Translations under genes and position numbers: made by a program | Source of the DNA: an uncultured Prevotellaceae bacterium | GTDB taxonomy: Bacteria; Bacteroidota; Bacteroidia; Bacteroidales; Bacteroidaceae | NCBI GenBank assembly: GCA_937900485.1 | Contig: CALCEL010000031.1 | Span: 1-47,675, forward strand | DNA: 47,675 nt | Direction of reading: 5' to 3' | Notes under the pieces: generated by a model | Seen by the model: the letters and a program-made list of their open reading frames with translations, nothing else | Database searches by the model: none | Told to the model about the DNA's origin: nothing | Shown: one piece after another, positions 8,578-16,972 of the stretch | Position numbering within the stretch: the first letter of the stretch is position 1 | Layout of the letters: each line of letters begins with the position of its first letter

Positions 8578-10080
8578 ATGATTAAACGTTTTGTCATATT
8601 CTTCATGATGGTGTGTTGTTTGTCCATCGCTGCCCAGCAGTCACCGAAGCGTGAGTTCAGGGGGGCGTGGATGCAGTGTGTCAATGGCGTCTACCTCGAT
8701 AAGTCCCCGCAGCAGATTCGTGAGATGCTGACCGAGCAGCTCGACATGTTGGAGCTGGCTGGTATCAACGCCGTGTTCTTCCAGGTGCGTGTGGAGGGAG
8801 ATGCGTTGTATCGTTCTGGTCTGGAACCGTGGAGCCGTTATCTCACCGGCACACAGGGACAGGCTCCGTCCGACGGATGGGACCCGCTGGGATGGATGGT
8901 GGAGGAGTGTCATGAGCGCGGCATGGAGTGTCACGCGTGGCTGAATCCGTACAGGGCAAAGACGAAGGGCACCACAGATCTGGACAGGAGACATGTAGCC
9001 GTCAGGAACCCTGAGCGTGTGTTCGCCTATGGTGACCTGCTGATCTTTAACCCGGCGCTGGAATCAAACAGAATACACACCTGTCTCGTCGTGGAGGATA
9101 TACTGAGGAACTATGATGTGGACGGTATACATATCGATGACTACTTCTATCCTTATCCGGAGGATGGCGAGGAGATTCCCGACGAGGAGATTTTCATGGC
9201 CAATCCGAGGGGCTTCCGTGACATTGGCGATTGGAGACGCGACAATGTTAATCTACTGATACGTAACTTGCATGACATCATACGTGAGGTCAAGCCGTTG
9301 GCGAAGTTCGGCGTGTCACCTTTCGGCATCTACAGGAATAGCGTGAACGGAAGAAACAACAGGTCGGGCAGCGCCACGTCTGGTCTGCAGAACTATGACC
9401 AGCTGTATGCTGACGTGCTGTTGTGGCAGCGTGAGGGGCTGGTGGACTATACCATACCACAGATATATTGGAACGTGGGCAACACGGTGGCGGACTATGA
9501 GGTGCTCTGCCGTTGGTGGAATAACTATTGTAATGACAGACCGTTGTACATAGGACAGGACATTGACAGGACAGTGGCTGGTGTCGACCCTAACGACTCG
9601 ACACGTAACCAGCAGTGCCTGAAGCTGGACATACAGAGAAGTCTGAGTAATGTGCAGGGAAGCTGTATGTGGTATGCGGCGGCGTTGGCGTCCGACAATG
9701 GTGGCTATCGCTCCGTGCTTGAGCAGTCATACCATAGGTACCCGGCATTGCAGCCGTTGATGAAGTTCATCGACGCTAAAGCGCCGAAACCGGCACGTCA
9801 TCCGCATTTCACCAGCGGACGAGGTAGGGTGTATCTCGAATGGGATGCGCCAAAGGCAAAAAAGCAGGAGGATATGGCGTGCCAGTATGTTGTCTACGCC
9901 TTCGCCCCGGGAGAGAAGATCGACACAGAGAATCCCGCCAAGATAGTGACAGTCACTCCGAGGTCAATGGGAGCCGGCGGACATTGTGAGATTGTCGGTG
10001 AACGATTCGGCTACACTTATGTGATAACGACTCTCGACAGACTCGGTAATGAGTCGAAGGGCGTCAGCGTGAAACTGTGA
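8578..10080 (+). CDS. Family 10-like glycosyl hydrolase (GHL10, YngK type)
   Basis: Exported 500-residue protein; the ATG at 8578 directly opens a signal peptide (MIKRFVIFFMMVCCLSIAAQ). Hallmarks of the GHL10/DUF187 family are REFRGAWMQ at the mature N-terminus, NAVFFQVRVEGDALYRS, AWLNPYRA, and the (beta/alpha)8 active-site strand DVDGIHIDDYFYP. Its members are putative glycoside hydrolases; substrate is not known, cell-wall or host glycans being proposed. The last ~100 residues (HPHFTSGRGRVYLEWDAP...) look like a fibronectin III domain. It follows the cardiolipin synthase-like gene by 30 nt. Downstream lies a long gene-poor stretch ended by a terminator at 10586. Confidence 0.88.
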   Translation: MIKRFVIFFMMVCCLSIAAQQSPKREFRGAWMQCVNGVYLDKSPQQIREMLTEQLDMLELAGINAVFFQVRVEGDALYRSGLEPWSRYLTGTQGQAPSDGWDPLGWMVEECHERGMECHAWLNPYRAKTKGTTDLDRRHVAVRNPERVFAYGDLLIFNPALESNRIHTCLVVEDILRNYDVDGIHIDDYFYPYPEDGEEIPDEEIFMANPRGFRDIGDWRRDNVNLLIRNLHDIIREVKPLAKFGVSPFGIYRNSVNGRNNRSGSATSGLQNYDQLYADVLLWQREGLVDYTIPQIYWNVGNTVADYEVLCRWWNNYCNDRPLYIGQDIDRTVAGVDPNDSTRNQQCLKLDIQRSLSNVQGSCMWYAAALASDNGGYRSVLEQSYHRYPALQPLMKFIDAKAPKPARHPHFTSGRGRVYLEWDAPKAKKQEDMACQYVVYAFAPGEKIDTENPAKIVTVTPRSMGAGGHCEIVGERFGYTYVITTLDRLGNESKGVSVKL

Positions 10081-10600
10081 CATTTCAACGCTTGTTATTA
10101 TGAGAAAGATATTGTCTTTTCTGCTATAATTCTTGGCTGTCATGGTGTTCGCTACATGGCAGTATTGTCTCTTGTGTCTTTTGTTTTTTGTCCTTCTCAA
10201 CTGAAAATGGATAATGTCTTTATCTGTTATGAGAGGCAGAAAATTCGCTTGTCGTTTTTTTAAGCTCGAGTCCATGACACTCTCCATGAGATTCTTTAAT
10301 GACTGCATGCTGTCTTGGAAAGCCTCGCTCGCCGCATACGCCAAAGTCCTTAGCGAATTATTGTAATGCTCTCTCGCTGAGACTACGGCGGGATGAGAGT
10401 TACCCAGTGAGGATGTGGAGAAACTGACACCGCCGCCGTTTGGCGGTGTCGGCTTGTCATTGTCGTCTCTCTTTCAGTTGATGCCTAACTTGCGTCTCAC
10501 CTGTACCTGTCTCGCCTCATCGAACACATTGTGCCCGCGCAGGCAGCCGTCGAGGAGTAATTTAACTCTCTGATATAATGAAAGGGACCTGTCCGTTTGG
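10081..10600 (-). pseudogene. Possible degraded gene in a gene-poor stretch
   Basis: No intact gene is visible between 10081 and 10957. On the minus strand one frame reads RVKLLLDGCLRGHNVFDEAR and on to RRKLGIN, hits TGA at 10474-10476, and stays open as KRDDNDKPTPPNGGG, then SLRTLAYAASEAFQDSMQS and LKNLMESVMDSSLKKRQ, running into the 3' end of the hydrolase gene. Codon use looks like that of neighbouring genes, which is why I read it as the relic of a helical protein rather than noise. It has no start, no clear end and no family I recognise. A 9-bp hairpin (10426-10450) lies inside it. Confidence 0.25.
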
Positions 10601-10615
10601 GCAGGTCTCTTTTTT
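10586..10615 (+). terminator. Rho-independent terminator
   Basis: GACCTGTCC, loop GTTT, GGGCAGGTC (one G-T pair), then TCTCTTTTTT. This is a strong stem with a T-rich tail. It ends transcription coming from the hydrolase side on the plus strand. Confidence 0.75.
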
Positions 10616-10832
10616 AGTCATCAGAAGAAGGCTTCCGACGATTATTAAGCAAAAATGTCACAGGATATGCGATGTTATGCTTTTTATTTGGCTGCTTAAT
10701 TATATGTATTTTTGCGCAGAAACCAACAAGTAGTATAATTTGCAAGATGAGATATAATATCAATTTACTGCTTTAAGATACGAGTTTCTACAAAAAGCAG
10801 TGTACACATCGGAATAAACCATGATAACATGG

Positions 10833-10890
10833 TGCATTTTATGGTGCATTTTATCGGAATCCAACAAAAGTAATACTGCATTTTATCGGA
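10833..10890 (+). repeat. Three direct repeats upstream of the S41 gene promoter
   Basis: TGCATTTTAT occurs at 10833-10842, 10845-10854 and 10877-10886; the last two copies continue as CGGA. Starts are 12 and 32 nt apart. They lie just upstream of the -7 element at 10908, where an activator or repressor would bind. No regulator gene is adjacent. Confidence 0.6.
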
Positions 10891-10907
10891 GCTCAAATAA
10901 TAATTTG

Positions 10908-10915
10908 TATCTTTG
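10908..10915 (+). promoter_or_regulatory. Promoter core of the S41-type peptidase gene
   Basis: TATCTTTG followed by C is a full match to the Bacteroidetes -7 element, 43 nt before the chosen ATG. No good -33 TTTG is found at the usual spacing, so activation through the direct repeats upstream is possible. A weaker match, TATTTTTG, lies at 10707-10714. Confidence 0.65.
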
Positions 10916-10957
10916 CGGTCGTGAATGAAGGAACAAATAAAAACAAGAACGAAAGAC

Positions 10958-12076
10958 ATGAAGAAAATCATCTTCTTATTCATTTTCGCCCTTGCTGCTC
11001 AATTCTCATTTGCAACTAATTCTGACAGCCTGAAAAGAGACTTGGAGGACTATGACTATTTGGTTAGTTTCGTGGAAAAGAACTATGCTCCCTTCGATGC
11101 CATCATGCAGAAAGGCTACAAACGTGAATATAAAACCTTGAAAAAGCGACTCCGAAAGCAACTAAACAATGGGATGGTAGGTTTGGAAAAGGCCGCCACG
11201 GATTATGTACTTTGGTTCCACAGCCAGTTTGACCATCACATTCAACTTGAGTCTGACACATTCCTCATAGCAGTACAAATTCAAGGGGAAAAAGCAATCG
11301 TTAAGTTAGATAGTACATTACTTACAAATCCAGGTAATTTCGAAATTGCACCAATGCCAGTTTCATGCAATGTGGATTCCCTAACTTGGCTTATTCGTGT
11401 TCCGTCATGCGAACCGGATTTCTACGACAGTACAGTAAACGCCTTGCAGCAATTCCTCATATCTGACTGCGAAAATCTCATTATCGATATACGCTGGAAT
11501 GGCGGAGGTGGCGACAACGTATGGGAAGGATACTATGATTTGCTTTACGACCACCCTTATAAACCAGAAGTTCAATGGTTTCGTAATACTCCCAAGAACC
11601 TTCTCTTTTGGAAGGAACTTCTAGAACTGCAGCCATCATCTGTATTCAACCGGCAACTGATTGAAAGGTGTGAGACTTCGAAAAAGAAGTTCGTAACACT
11701 TGGAGAAAGCGATAACAATCGTCAACCGACATCACGTATCAAACGGGCTGCCATATTGATAAATTTCATGACAGGAAGTGCGGCGGAAAGCCTTGTGAAA
11801 TTCGTCAAGAACTACAGCGACCGTTGCAAGGTCTATGGTATCTGTAACACCAACGGATGTGATCTGACAGGCAATTGCCGAACGGAGCCATTGCCTAACA
11901 GCCACTTGGGCATATTCTATGCCACGACCGTTGACTCAGGCTTCTACGAGAAGAACTTCTCGTCTGAAGGTCTTGGCATCGCCCCCGACGTTATCATACC
12001 CTTGCCTATGGAGAGAAAACTCACCGACAACATCGACGAGTTGGTGTTGTGGGTGGCTGAGGATATGAAGAAATAG
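10958..12076 (+). CDS. Secreted S41-family peptidase-like protein
   Basis: A 372-residue exported protein; ATG at 10958 opens the signal peptide MKKIIFLFIFALAAQFSFA. The C-terminal half has the C-terminal-processing-peptidase layout: IIDIRWNGGGGDNVW (strand with Gly-rich turn), then INFMTGSAAESLVKF holding the presumed catalytic Ser, and GLGIAPDVIIPLP near the end. No PDZ domain is seen; the N-terminal ~130 residues are helical (DLEDYDYLVSFVEKNY). Whether it is active is uncertain because the Lys of the Ser/Lys dyad cannot be assigned confidently. Codon use (more AAA and GAA) differs from flanking genes, suggesting separate acquisition. It is monocistronic. Confidence 0.75.
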   Translation: MKKIIFLFIFALAAQFSFATNSDSLKRDLEDYDYLVSFVEKNYAPFDAIMQKGYKREYKTLKKRLRKQLNNGMVGLEKAATDYVLWFHSQFDHHIQLESDTFLIAVQIQGEKAIVKLDSTLLTNPGNFEIAPMPVSCNVDSLTWLIRVPSCEPDFYDSTVNALQQFLISDCENLIIDIRWNGGGGDNVWEGYYDLLYDHPYKPEVQWFRNTPKNLLFWKELLELQPSSVFNRQLIERCETSKKKFVTLGESDNNRQPTSRIKRAAILINFMTGSAAESLVKFVKNYSDRCKVYGICNTNGCDLTGNCRTEPLPNSHLGIFYATTVDSGFYEKNFSSEGLGIAPDVIIPLPMERKLTDNIDELVLWVAEDMKK

Positions 12077-12254
12077 AGTGTGCAGAATGCGCAGTACATG
12101 CTCATAATGTTTACCAAATGTTTTCCAGATTCACCGTAATGTGCTGATAATCAGTTCTTGTTTGCCGCCGCGCAGGCGGTTATTGCCTATGACTAAAAGC
12201 ACGGTAAAGATTAACACGTAATTTGATAGGACGACGATGACAGTGTACGTATTC

Positions 12255-12974
12255 TCAGAGTATATTGATAATCTCAGTCAGTCTGTTTACCTCATGGTTC
12301 GCAAGTTGTGGAGCCGTGAACGCCTCCGGATGTGCGTTGAAGAAAATGGTATGCAATCCGGACTCTGCCGCACCTGTTATGTCCGTGTAAAAGTTGTCTC
12401 CGACCATGATCGTTGTCGTTCTCTCAGCCTTTGCCACTTTCAGAGCATAGTCAAAGAACGCTTTATTCGGTTTGTTGGCTCCTGCCTGTTCTGAGAGTAT
12501 GATGTTGTCGAAGAAGTCATACAGTCCACATGCTCGCAGTTTGCGGTATTGCACCTCACAGAATCCGTTAGAGCATATGTGTAGTCGGTAGCCCTTATCC
12601 TTGAGATAGCTCACTAGCTCACGCGCTCCTTCTACCAGTCCTTCCTTACAGGCGTTGAGCTCCAGGAAATCATTGTTGATTGACAAGCATAGCTCTTTGT
12701 CAGGCGTAAACGGTGTCCCGTCCGTGTTTTCCCCCTCACTGAGCGGGCGTCTGAAGCGTTCCACCATCAAGAAGTCCCGTTCCACCTCTCCTTTGGCGTA
12801 CATACTCCAGAGTATGACATTTGCGTTCCAATACGATTCGGCGAATAAGTGCTCGTCATTGAAATACCTGTCAAGTCTGTACTTTACGAATATCTCGTGC
12901 AGGCTTATCGCCGCATTGCCTCTGGTGTCGTATAGAGTGTCGTCGAAATCAAGGAATATGTCTTTATACTTCAT
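12255..12974 (-). CDS. HAD hydrolase, YjjG-type 5'-nucleotidase
   Basis: Haloacid dehalogenase phosphatase of 239 residues, cytoplasmic. Motif I is FLDFDDTLYDT, motif II CSNGF, the motif III lysine is in GANKPNKAFF, and motif IV is MVGDNFYTDITGA. The helical cap after motif I and the overall match fit the YjjG subgroup, which dephosphorylates (non-canonical) pyrimidine nucleoside monophosphates. The start at 12974 puts MKYKDIFLDFDDT at the N-terminus; upstream in-frame residues lack family character. A minus-strand promoter core lies at 13026-13033. It is alone on its strand here. Confidence 0.85.
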   Translation of the reverse strand: MKYKDIFLDFDDTLYDTRGNAAISLHEIFVKYRLDRYFNDEHLFAESYWNANVILWSMYAKGEVERDFLMVERFRRPLSEGENTDGTPFTPDKELCLSINNDFLELNACKEGLVEGARELVSYLKDKGYRLHICSNGFCEVQYRKLRACGLYDFFDNIILSEQAGANKPNKAFFDYALKVAKAERTTTIMVGDNFYTDITGAAESGLHTIFFNAHPEAFTAPQLANHEVNRLTEIINIL

Positions 12975-13025
12975 GTGTTGTCTTTGTTCTGTTAGCCCGT
13001 TATGGGGTGATTCGCTAAATTCCCG

Positions 13026-13033
13026 CAAAACTA
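13026..13033 (-). promoter_or_regulatory. Promoter core of the HAD hydrolase gene
   Basis: On the minus strand this reads TAGTTTTG followed by C, 52 nt before the HAD start codon, matching TAnnTTTG. Confidence 0.5.
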
Positions 13034-13118
13034 CTAATAATAGACGAAAAAATCGTCCTATTTCACTTCATTATTTCTAAATATGCCATTTGCGGTGTGT
13101 GCCGTGTGATATATTAGT

Positions 13119-13126
13119 TATCTTTG
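13119..13126 (+). promoter_or_regulatory. Promoter core with long leader before the patatin gene
   Basis: TATCTTTG followed by C, with an upstream TTTG at 13089-13092 at a longer than usual spacing (26 nt). Transcription from here would give a leader of about 190 nt before the patatin gene at 13326. Confidence 0.5.
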
Positions 13127-13133
13127 CGTAGTC

Positions 13134-13304
13134 ATGTTTTGTGTACGGGACGAGTTCCCCTTGTATGGCTTTGCTGTGTGGCTTGATGTCGTCATCGGGG
13201 ACTCGGTATATGTGACAGATGTGACATTGAGATTTAGGTGTCATTCTTTTCTGATGTCAGACATGGTGTTTCCAGATAATAAAAGAAGTATGACGAAGTA
13301 TTAG
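13134..13304 (+). other. Leader with small open frame and hairpin
   Basis: The leader of the patatin gene holds a 56-codon frame starting 8 nt after the -7 element (MFCVRDEFPLYGFAVWLDVV..., ending MTKY). It also holds an inverted repeat, CGAGTTCCCC (13151-13160) with GGGGACTCG (13197-13205). The frame has no recognised relatives and may be chance. A structured leader is the better supported part. Nothing else is seen in 12975-13325. Confidence 0.25.
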
Positions 13305-13325
13305 TAAACCAATTAAGGTGAAGGT

Positions 13326-15374
13326 ATGAAAAGAATTTTTACACTGTTGTTGTCCTCAATATTATTATTCTCATGTGCTCTTCATGTCAGTGCCGCCGGC
13401 GAGTCAATGTCTGGCAGGAAGAAGGTGGCAGTGGTTCTGAGCGGTGGCGGTGCTAAGGGTGCCGCTCATGTCCGTGCGCTCAAGGTGATAGAGGAGGCGG
13501 GCATTCCTATAGATATAGTGGTGGGGACGAGTATGGGTTCCATCATGGGCGGTTTGTATGCCTCTGGTTATACTACAGACCAGCTTGATAGTCTGATACG
13601 TTCTCAGAACTGGGTGCGTCTGTTGACTGACGGGCGGGACAGAAATGACAAGAACCTTGACATAAAGCAGATGATGGAGAAGTATATCGTCAGCGGTGTG
13701 TTTGAGAAGAGCCCTTTTGAAGTTATTGAGGGAGGAATTCTTAAAGGAAACAGTATCGGTAAGCTGTTCTCCGAACTTACGGCGGACCGTCTGGACAGCA
13801 TGGACTATAGGGACCTTAACATACCCTTCGCTTGTGTGGCTACGGACATCGTCAATGGCGAGGAGGTCGACATGTACTCCGGCATACTCGCTGAGAGTAT
13901 GAGAAGCAGCATGGCAATTCCCGGTGTGTTCTCGCCGATAAGGAAGAACGGACGAGTGCTCGTAGATGGTGGACTGGTCAATAACTACCCGGCAGATATT
14001 GCGAAGAAGATGGGCGCTGATGTTATAATAGGAGTCGACGTGTCGGCTACGGCGAAGTCGGCAGATGAGATCAGCACTACCGCTGACGTGTTGTACAGGA
14101 TTCTGGATATAATATGCTCAAATAAATATAATGAGAACAAAGCGATAACTGACGTGCTCATCAACGTGGATGTCAACGGCTACTCATCAGCCAGCTTCTC
14201 TCCATCTGCTATCGACACCCTTCTTGCGAGAGGAGAGGCGGCGGCGAGAGGTAAGTGGGATGAACTTATGGCGTTGAGAAAGAAGGTGGGGGTTACAAGA
14301 GCGCTGACGGAGAGAAACCCTAAGGTGCTCGACTCAGACACTGTCGTCACGCCTGTACCGTCGATATATTCGGAAGGTCAGAAAAACAGCTTCTTGGGAC
14401 TCGGTGCGAGGTTCGACAATGAGGAGCTGGCGAGTATCCTCGTCGGTGGCTCGTATGAGTTCAATCATGACAACAAGATGAGAGGCGGTGTAGAGGCGAG
14501 ACTCGGTAAGCGCACGTATGGTAAGCTGAACTTCTCCGTAGCGGCATGGAAAAAGCTGGGCGTGGGTGCGATGTATAAGTATTCCGACAACGAGATAAGG
14601 TTGTACAACCGCGGTGTGATGGCGGCTAACCTCGATTTCTCTGAGCATAGAGCCGGAATATTCTTCAATAGGGTATGGCGTAATATGCTGGTGACCTTCG
14701 GAGGAGAATGGAGCAGCAGCATATACAGCAGCCTGTTGGTGCAAAGTGACTGGGTGGACTTCGTGCAGACTTTTCTCAACGAGAAAAGCGTGTCATACTA
14801 TGTCAAGGTGGAGTTCGACAACCACGACTCGTCCGTGTTGCCGCGCAGCGGAATGAAATGGTCTGTGAAGTATAATTACTATACTGACAACGGATATAAG
14901 TTCAGCGGACATAGAGGACTGAATATCGTAGAGGGATACTTCAATGCCGCCATACCTTTGTCAAACTCGTTCACTCTCCTCCCGTCAGTGTCGGGACGTC
15001 TATTGCCTAACAAGAATAGTCACCTTAATAATATGAATTTCATTGGTGGAGTGGATAGTTACGGACATTACATGCCTCAGCAACTGTCCTTCGCTGGTGT
15101 CAATTATATGCAGATAGCTCCTAATAATATCCTCATATTAGGAACCAGTCTGCGCTGGTCGTTGACGACAAATAACTATGTCTTTTGTCTCGCCAACTAT
15201 GCTTTGGCTGGCAATGCCTTTGAGAAAATCATGACGGTAAACTCAAAAAATCTGTTTGGCGCAGTCGGCGGTTACGGTTACAAGTCACCTGTCGGTCCTA
15301 TCAGCCTGAACGTTGGATGGAGCAATGTCACGCACAGTGTCAGCTCTTTCCTCAATCTCGGTTATATGTTCTGA
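13326..15374 (+). CDS. Patatin-like phospholipase fused to an outer membrane barrel
   Basis: A 682-residue exported protein. After the signal peptide comes a patatin domain (~residues 30-330) with the oxyanion loop SGGGAKGAAH, nucleophile elbow GTSMG (Ser69) and catalytic Asp214 in DGGLVNNYP. The second half is built of alternating beta strands (GGVEARLGKRTYGKLNFSVAA, MWSVKYNYY-type segments, FVLLP-like hairpins) ending ..SSFLNLGYMF with a terminal Phe, as in outer membrane barrels. The layout recalls PlpD/type Vd phospholipases, where the barrel holds or exports the enzyme. Substrates are presumably phospholipids or host lipids. It converges on ispH with an 10-nt gap and a shared hairpin. 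Confidence 0.88.
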   Translation: MKRIFTLLLSSILLFSCALHVSAAGESMSGRKKVAVVLSGGGAKGAAHVRALKVIEEAGIPIDIVVGTSMGSIMGGLYASGYTTDQLDSLIRSQNWVRLLTDGRDRNDKNLDIKQMMEKYIVSGVFEKSPFEVIEGGILKGNSIGKLFSELTADRLDSMDYRDLNIPFACVATDIVNGEEVDMYSGILAESMRSSMAIPGVFSPIRKNGRVLVDGGLVNNYPADIAKKMGADVIIGVDVSATAKSADEISTTADVLYRILDIICSNKYNENKAITDVLINVDVNGYSSASFSPSAIDTLLARGEAAARGKWDELMALRKKVGVTRALTERNPKVLDSDTVVTPVPSIYSEGQKNSFLGLGARFDNEELASILVGGSYEFNHDNKMRGGVEARLGKRTYGKLNFSVAAWKKLGVGAMYKYSDNEIRLYNRGVMAANLDFSEHRAGIFFNRVWRNMLVTFGGEWSSSIYSSLLVQSDWVDFVQTFLNEKSVSYYVKVEFDNHDSSVLPRSGMKWSVKYNYYTDNGYKFSGHRGLNIVEGYFNAAIPLSNSFTLLPSVSGRLLPNKNSHLNNMNFIGGVDSYGHYMPQQLSFAGVNYMQIAPNNILILGTSLRWSLTTNNYVFCLANYALAGNAFEKIMTVNSKNLFGAVGGYGYKSPVGPISLNVGWSNVTHSVSSFLNLGYMF

Positions 15375-15411
15375 GGATGACGTGTCACTTTGACTGTGAC
15401 ACGTTGTCCTC
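15373..15411. terminator. Hairpin between convergent patatin and ispH genes
   Basis: GAGGA-TG-ACGTGTCAC, loop TTTGACT, GTGACACGT-TG-TCCTC. The stem covers the patatin stop codon and the last codons of ispH. It has no T-run on either strand, so it may act as a bidirectional 3' end or an mRNA-stabilising structure rather than a classical terminator. Confidence 0.5.
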
Positions 15412-16266
15412 CGCCACATATTCCTCGACTTTCTCGCGGCAAGCCTCCATCAGCCATTTAGGTGTTGATGTGGCTCCGCAGATGCCTACTGAGTCCACAT
15501 TGCTCAGCCATTCCGGCTCAATCTCAGACGGATTGTCGACCATATATGTCTTTGCGTTCACCTTGCGGCACTCGTTGTACAGCACCTTGCCGTTAGAGCT
15601 TTTCTTACCGCACACAAAGAGTATGAGGTCATGCTTCTCGGCGAACAGGCGTATGTTGGGCATTCTGTTGGCCACTTGCCTGCATATCGTGTCGAAGTAA
15701 ACGAAGGTGGCTGCTCCGCTTATGTTGCTTGATATCAGTCCTACAACCTCACGGAACCCGTCCAAGGACTTCGTGGTCTGTGAGTAGAGACGTATGTCAC
15801 GTGTGAAGTCCAGCCTTTCTGCGTCTTCAATGTTCTCAATCACTATGGCGTGACCGTCGGTCTGTCCTACCAGTCCGATTACCTCCGCATGTCCGTTTTT
15901 CCCGTATATGACGATTTGTGAGTTGGGAAAGCTGATGTAATCCTTTCTTATTCTTTTCTGTAGGTTCAGCACTACGGGGCATGTGGCGTCAATGAGCGTT
16001 ATGCCTTGTGCATGTGCCTTCTCGTAGGTCTGTGGCGGCTCTCCATGCGCTCTCAGCAACATCTTGGTGTCGCGTAGTGTCTCCATGTCGGAGTGGTCTA
16101 CCGTCTCCAGTCCCATCTTCCTCAGACGTTCACACTCCCTGCCGTTGTGCACGATGTCGCCAAGGCAATAGAGCGAGCCGCTCTTGCCCAGTTCCTCCTC
16201 CGCCTTGCGTATGGCGGTGGTGACACCAAAACAGAATCCAGAACCGTTGTCAATCTCAATCAGCAT
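15385..16266 (-). CDS. ispH: 4-hydroxy-3-methylbut-2-enyl diphosphate reductase IspH
   Basis: Last enzyme of the non-mevalonate isoprenoid pathway; it reduces HMBPP to isopentenyl and dimethylallyl diphosphate with a [4Fe-4S] cluster. The three cluster cysteines are visible: Cys12 (SGFCFGV), Cys96 (DATCPVV) and Cys195 (FDTICRQV). The substrate-contact histidines are in DIVHNG and RAHGEPP. The 293-residue length is normal for the single-domain form. Its start overlaps the end of cmk by 7 nt, so it is translationally coupled in the minus-strand run. The porQ-cmk-ispH order is known from other Bacteroidales. Confidence 0.96.
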   Translation of the reverse strand: MLIEIDNGSGFCFGVTTAIRKAEEELGKSGSLYCLGDIVHNGRECERLRKMGLETVDHSDMETLRDTKMLLRAHGEPPQTYEKAHAQGITLIDATCPVVLNLQKRIRKDYISFPNSQIVIYGKNGHAEVIGLVGQTDGHAIVIENIEDAERLDFTRDIRLYSQTTKSLDGFREVVGLISSNISGAATFVYFDTICRQVANRMPNIRLFAEKHDLILFVCGKKSSNGKVLYNECRKVNAKTYMVDNPSEIEPEWLSNVDSVGICGATSTPKWLMEACREKVEEYVAEDNVSQSK

Positions 16267-16952
16267 CTTTCCTTATATCTTGCCATTAGCCATTCCTTCT
16301 GCTCAGCTATAGTCATGTGTGAGTTGTCAAGCTCGATGGCGTCATCAGCCTTGACGAGCGGAGCCACGGCGCGGTGAGTGTCTATGTGGTCCCTTTCCCG
16401 AACGTTCTTGAGGATGTCGTCATAGCTCACGTCCTTCTCTCCTTTCTGTATCAGTTCATCGTAACGTCGCTGAGCGCGTATCTCTGCTGAGGCTGTGACG
16501 TAGACCTTGAGTTCGGCGTCAGGGAAGATCGCTGTGCCCACGTCACGTCCGTCCATGACGATGCCTTTCTTCTCGCCCATCTTCTGCTGCTGTCTCGTGA
16601 GAAACTCACGTACGAATGGTAGTGCTGCTATAGGGCTTACTCGTGTGGAGACCGTCATCTGTCTGATTTCCTTCTCTACGTTTTTGCCGTTGAGTAGGGT
16701 GTTTGGACGTGTGCCGTCCTCGCTCAGTTCGAAAGAGATGGTTACCTTGCCAGCCTCGATGTCTGCTTTCAGCTCTTCTTCCTTGATGCTCTCACCGGAA
16801 AACATGGAGTGCTCGAGCGCATACAGCGTCACGGCACGGTACATGGCTCCTGTGTCCACATAGATATATCCGATGGTCTTGGCGAGGTCTTTAGCCATCG
16901 TACTCTTTCCGCAAGACGAGAATCCGTCTATAGCAATTATAATCTTTTTCAT
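16260..16952 (-). CDS. cmk: Cytidylate kinase
   Basis: Phosphorylates CMP and dCMP with ATP. P-loop GFSSCGKST is at residues 10-18, preceded by the usual MKKIIIAID. VDTGAMYRAVTL is the CMP-binding segment, GRDVGTAIFPDAELKVYVTAS is the lid-side region, and DSRD-like contacts appear as ERDHIDTHR. It is 230 residues, standard for the short-NMP-domain type. An alternative start at 16976 would overlap the porQ stop as ATGA and add eight residues. It is in the run DUF1573-meaB-porQ-cmk-ispH, 20 nt after porQ and overlapping ispH by 7 nt. Confidence 0.95.
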   Translation of the reverse strand: MKKIIIAIDGFSSCGKSTMAKDLAKTIGYIYVDTGAMYRAVTLYALEHSMFSGESIKEEELKADIEAGKVTISFELSEDGTRPNTLLNGKNVEKEIRQMTVSTRVSPIAALPFVREFLTRQQQKMGEKKGIVMDGRDVGTAIFPDAELKVYVTASAEIRAQRRYDELIQKGEKDVSYDDILKNVRERDHIDTHRAVAPLVKADDAIELDNSHMTIAEQKEWLMARYKERC

Positions 16953-16972
16953 ATATATAGGTCTTTTTTTGT

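Noticed and set aside
12160..12185. GCCGCC/GGCGGT hairpin after the S41 gene as terminator
   Set aside because: Short stem, no T-run on the plus strand; too weak to call.
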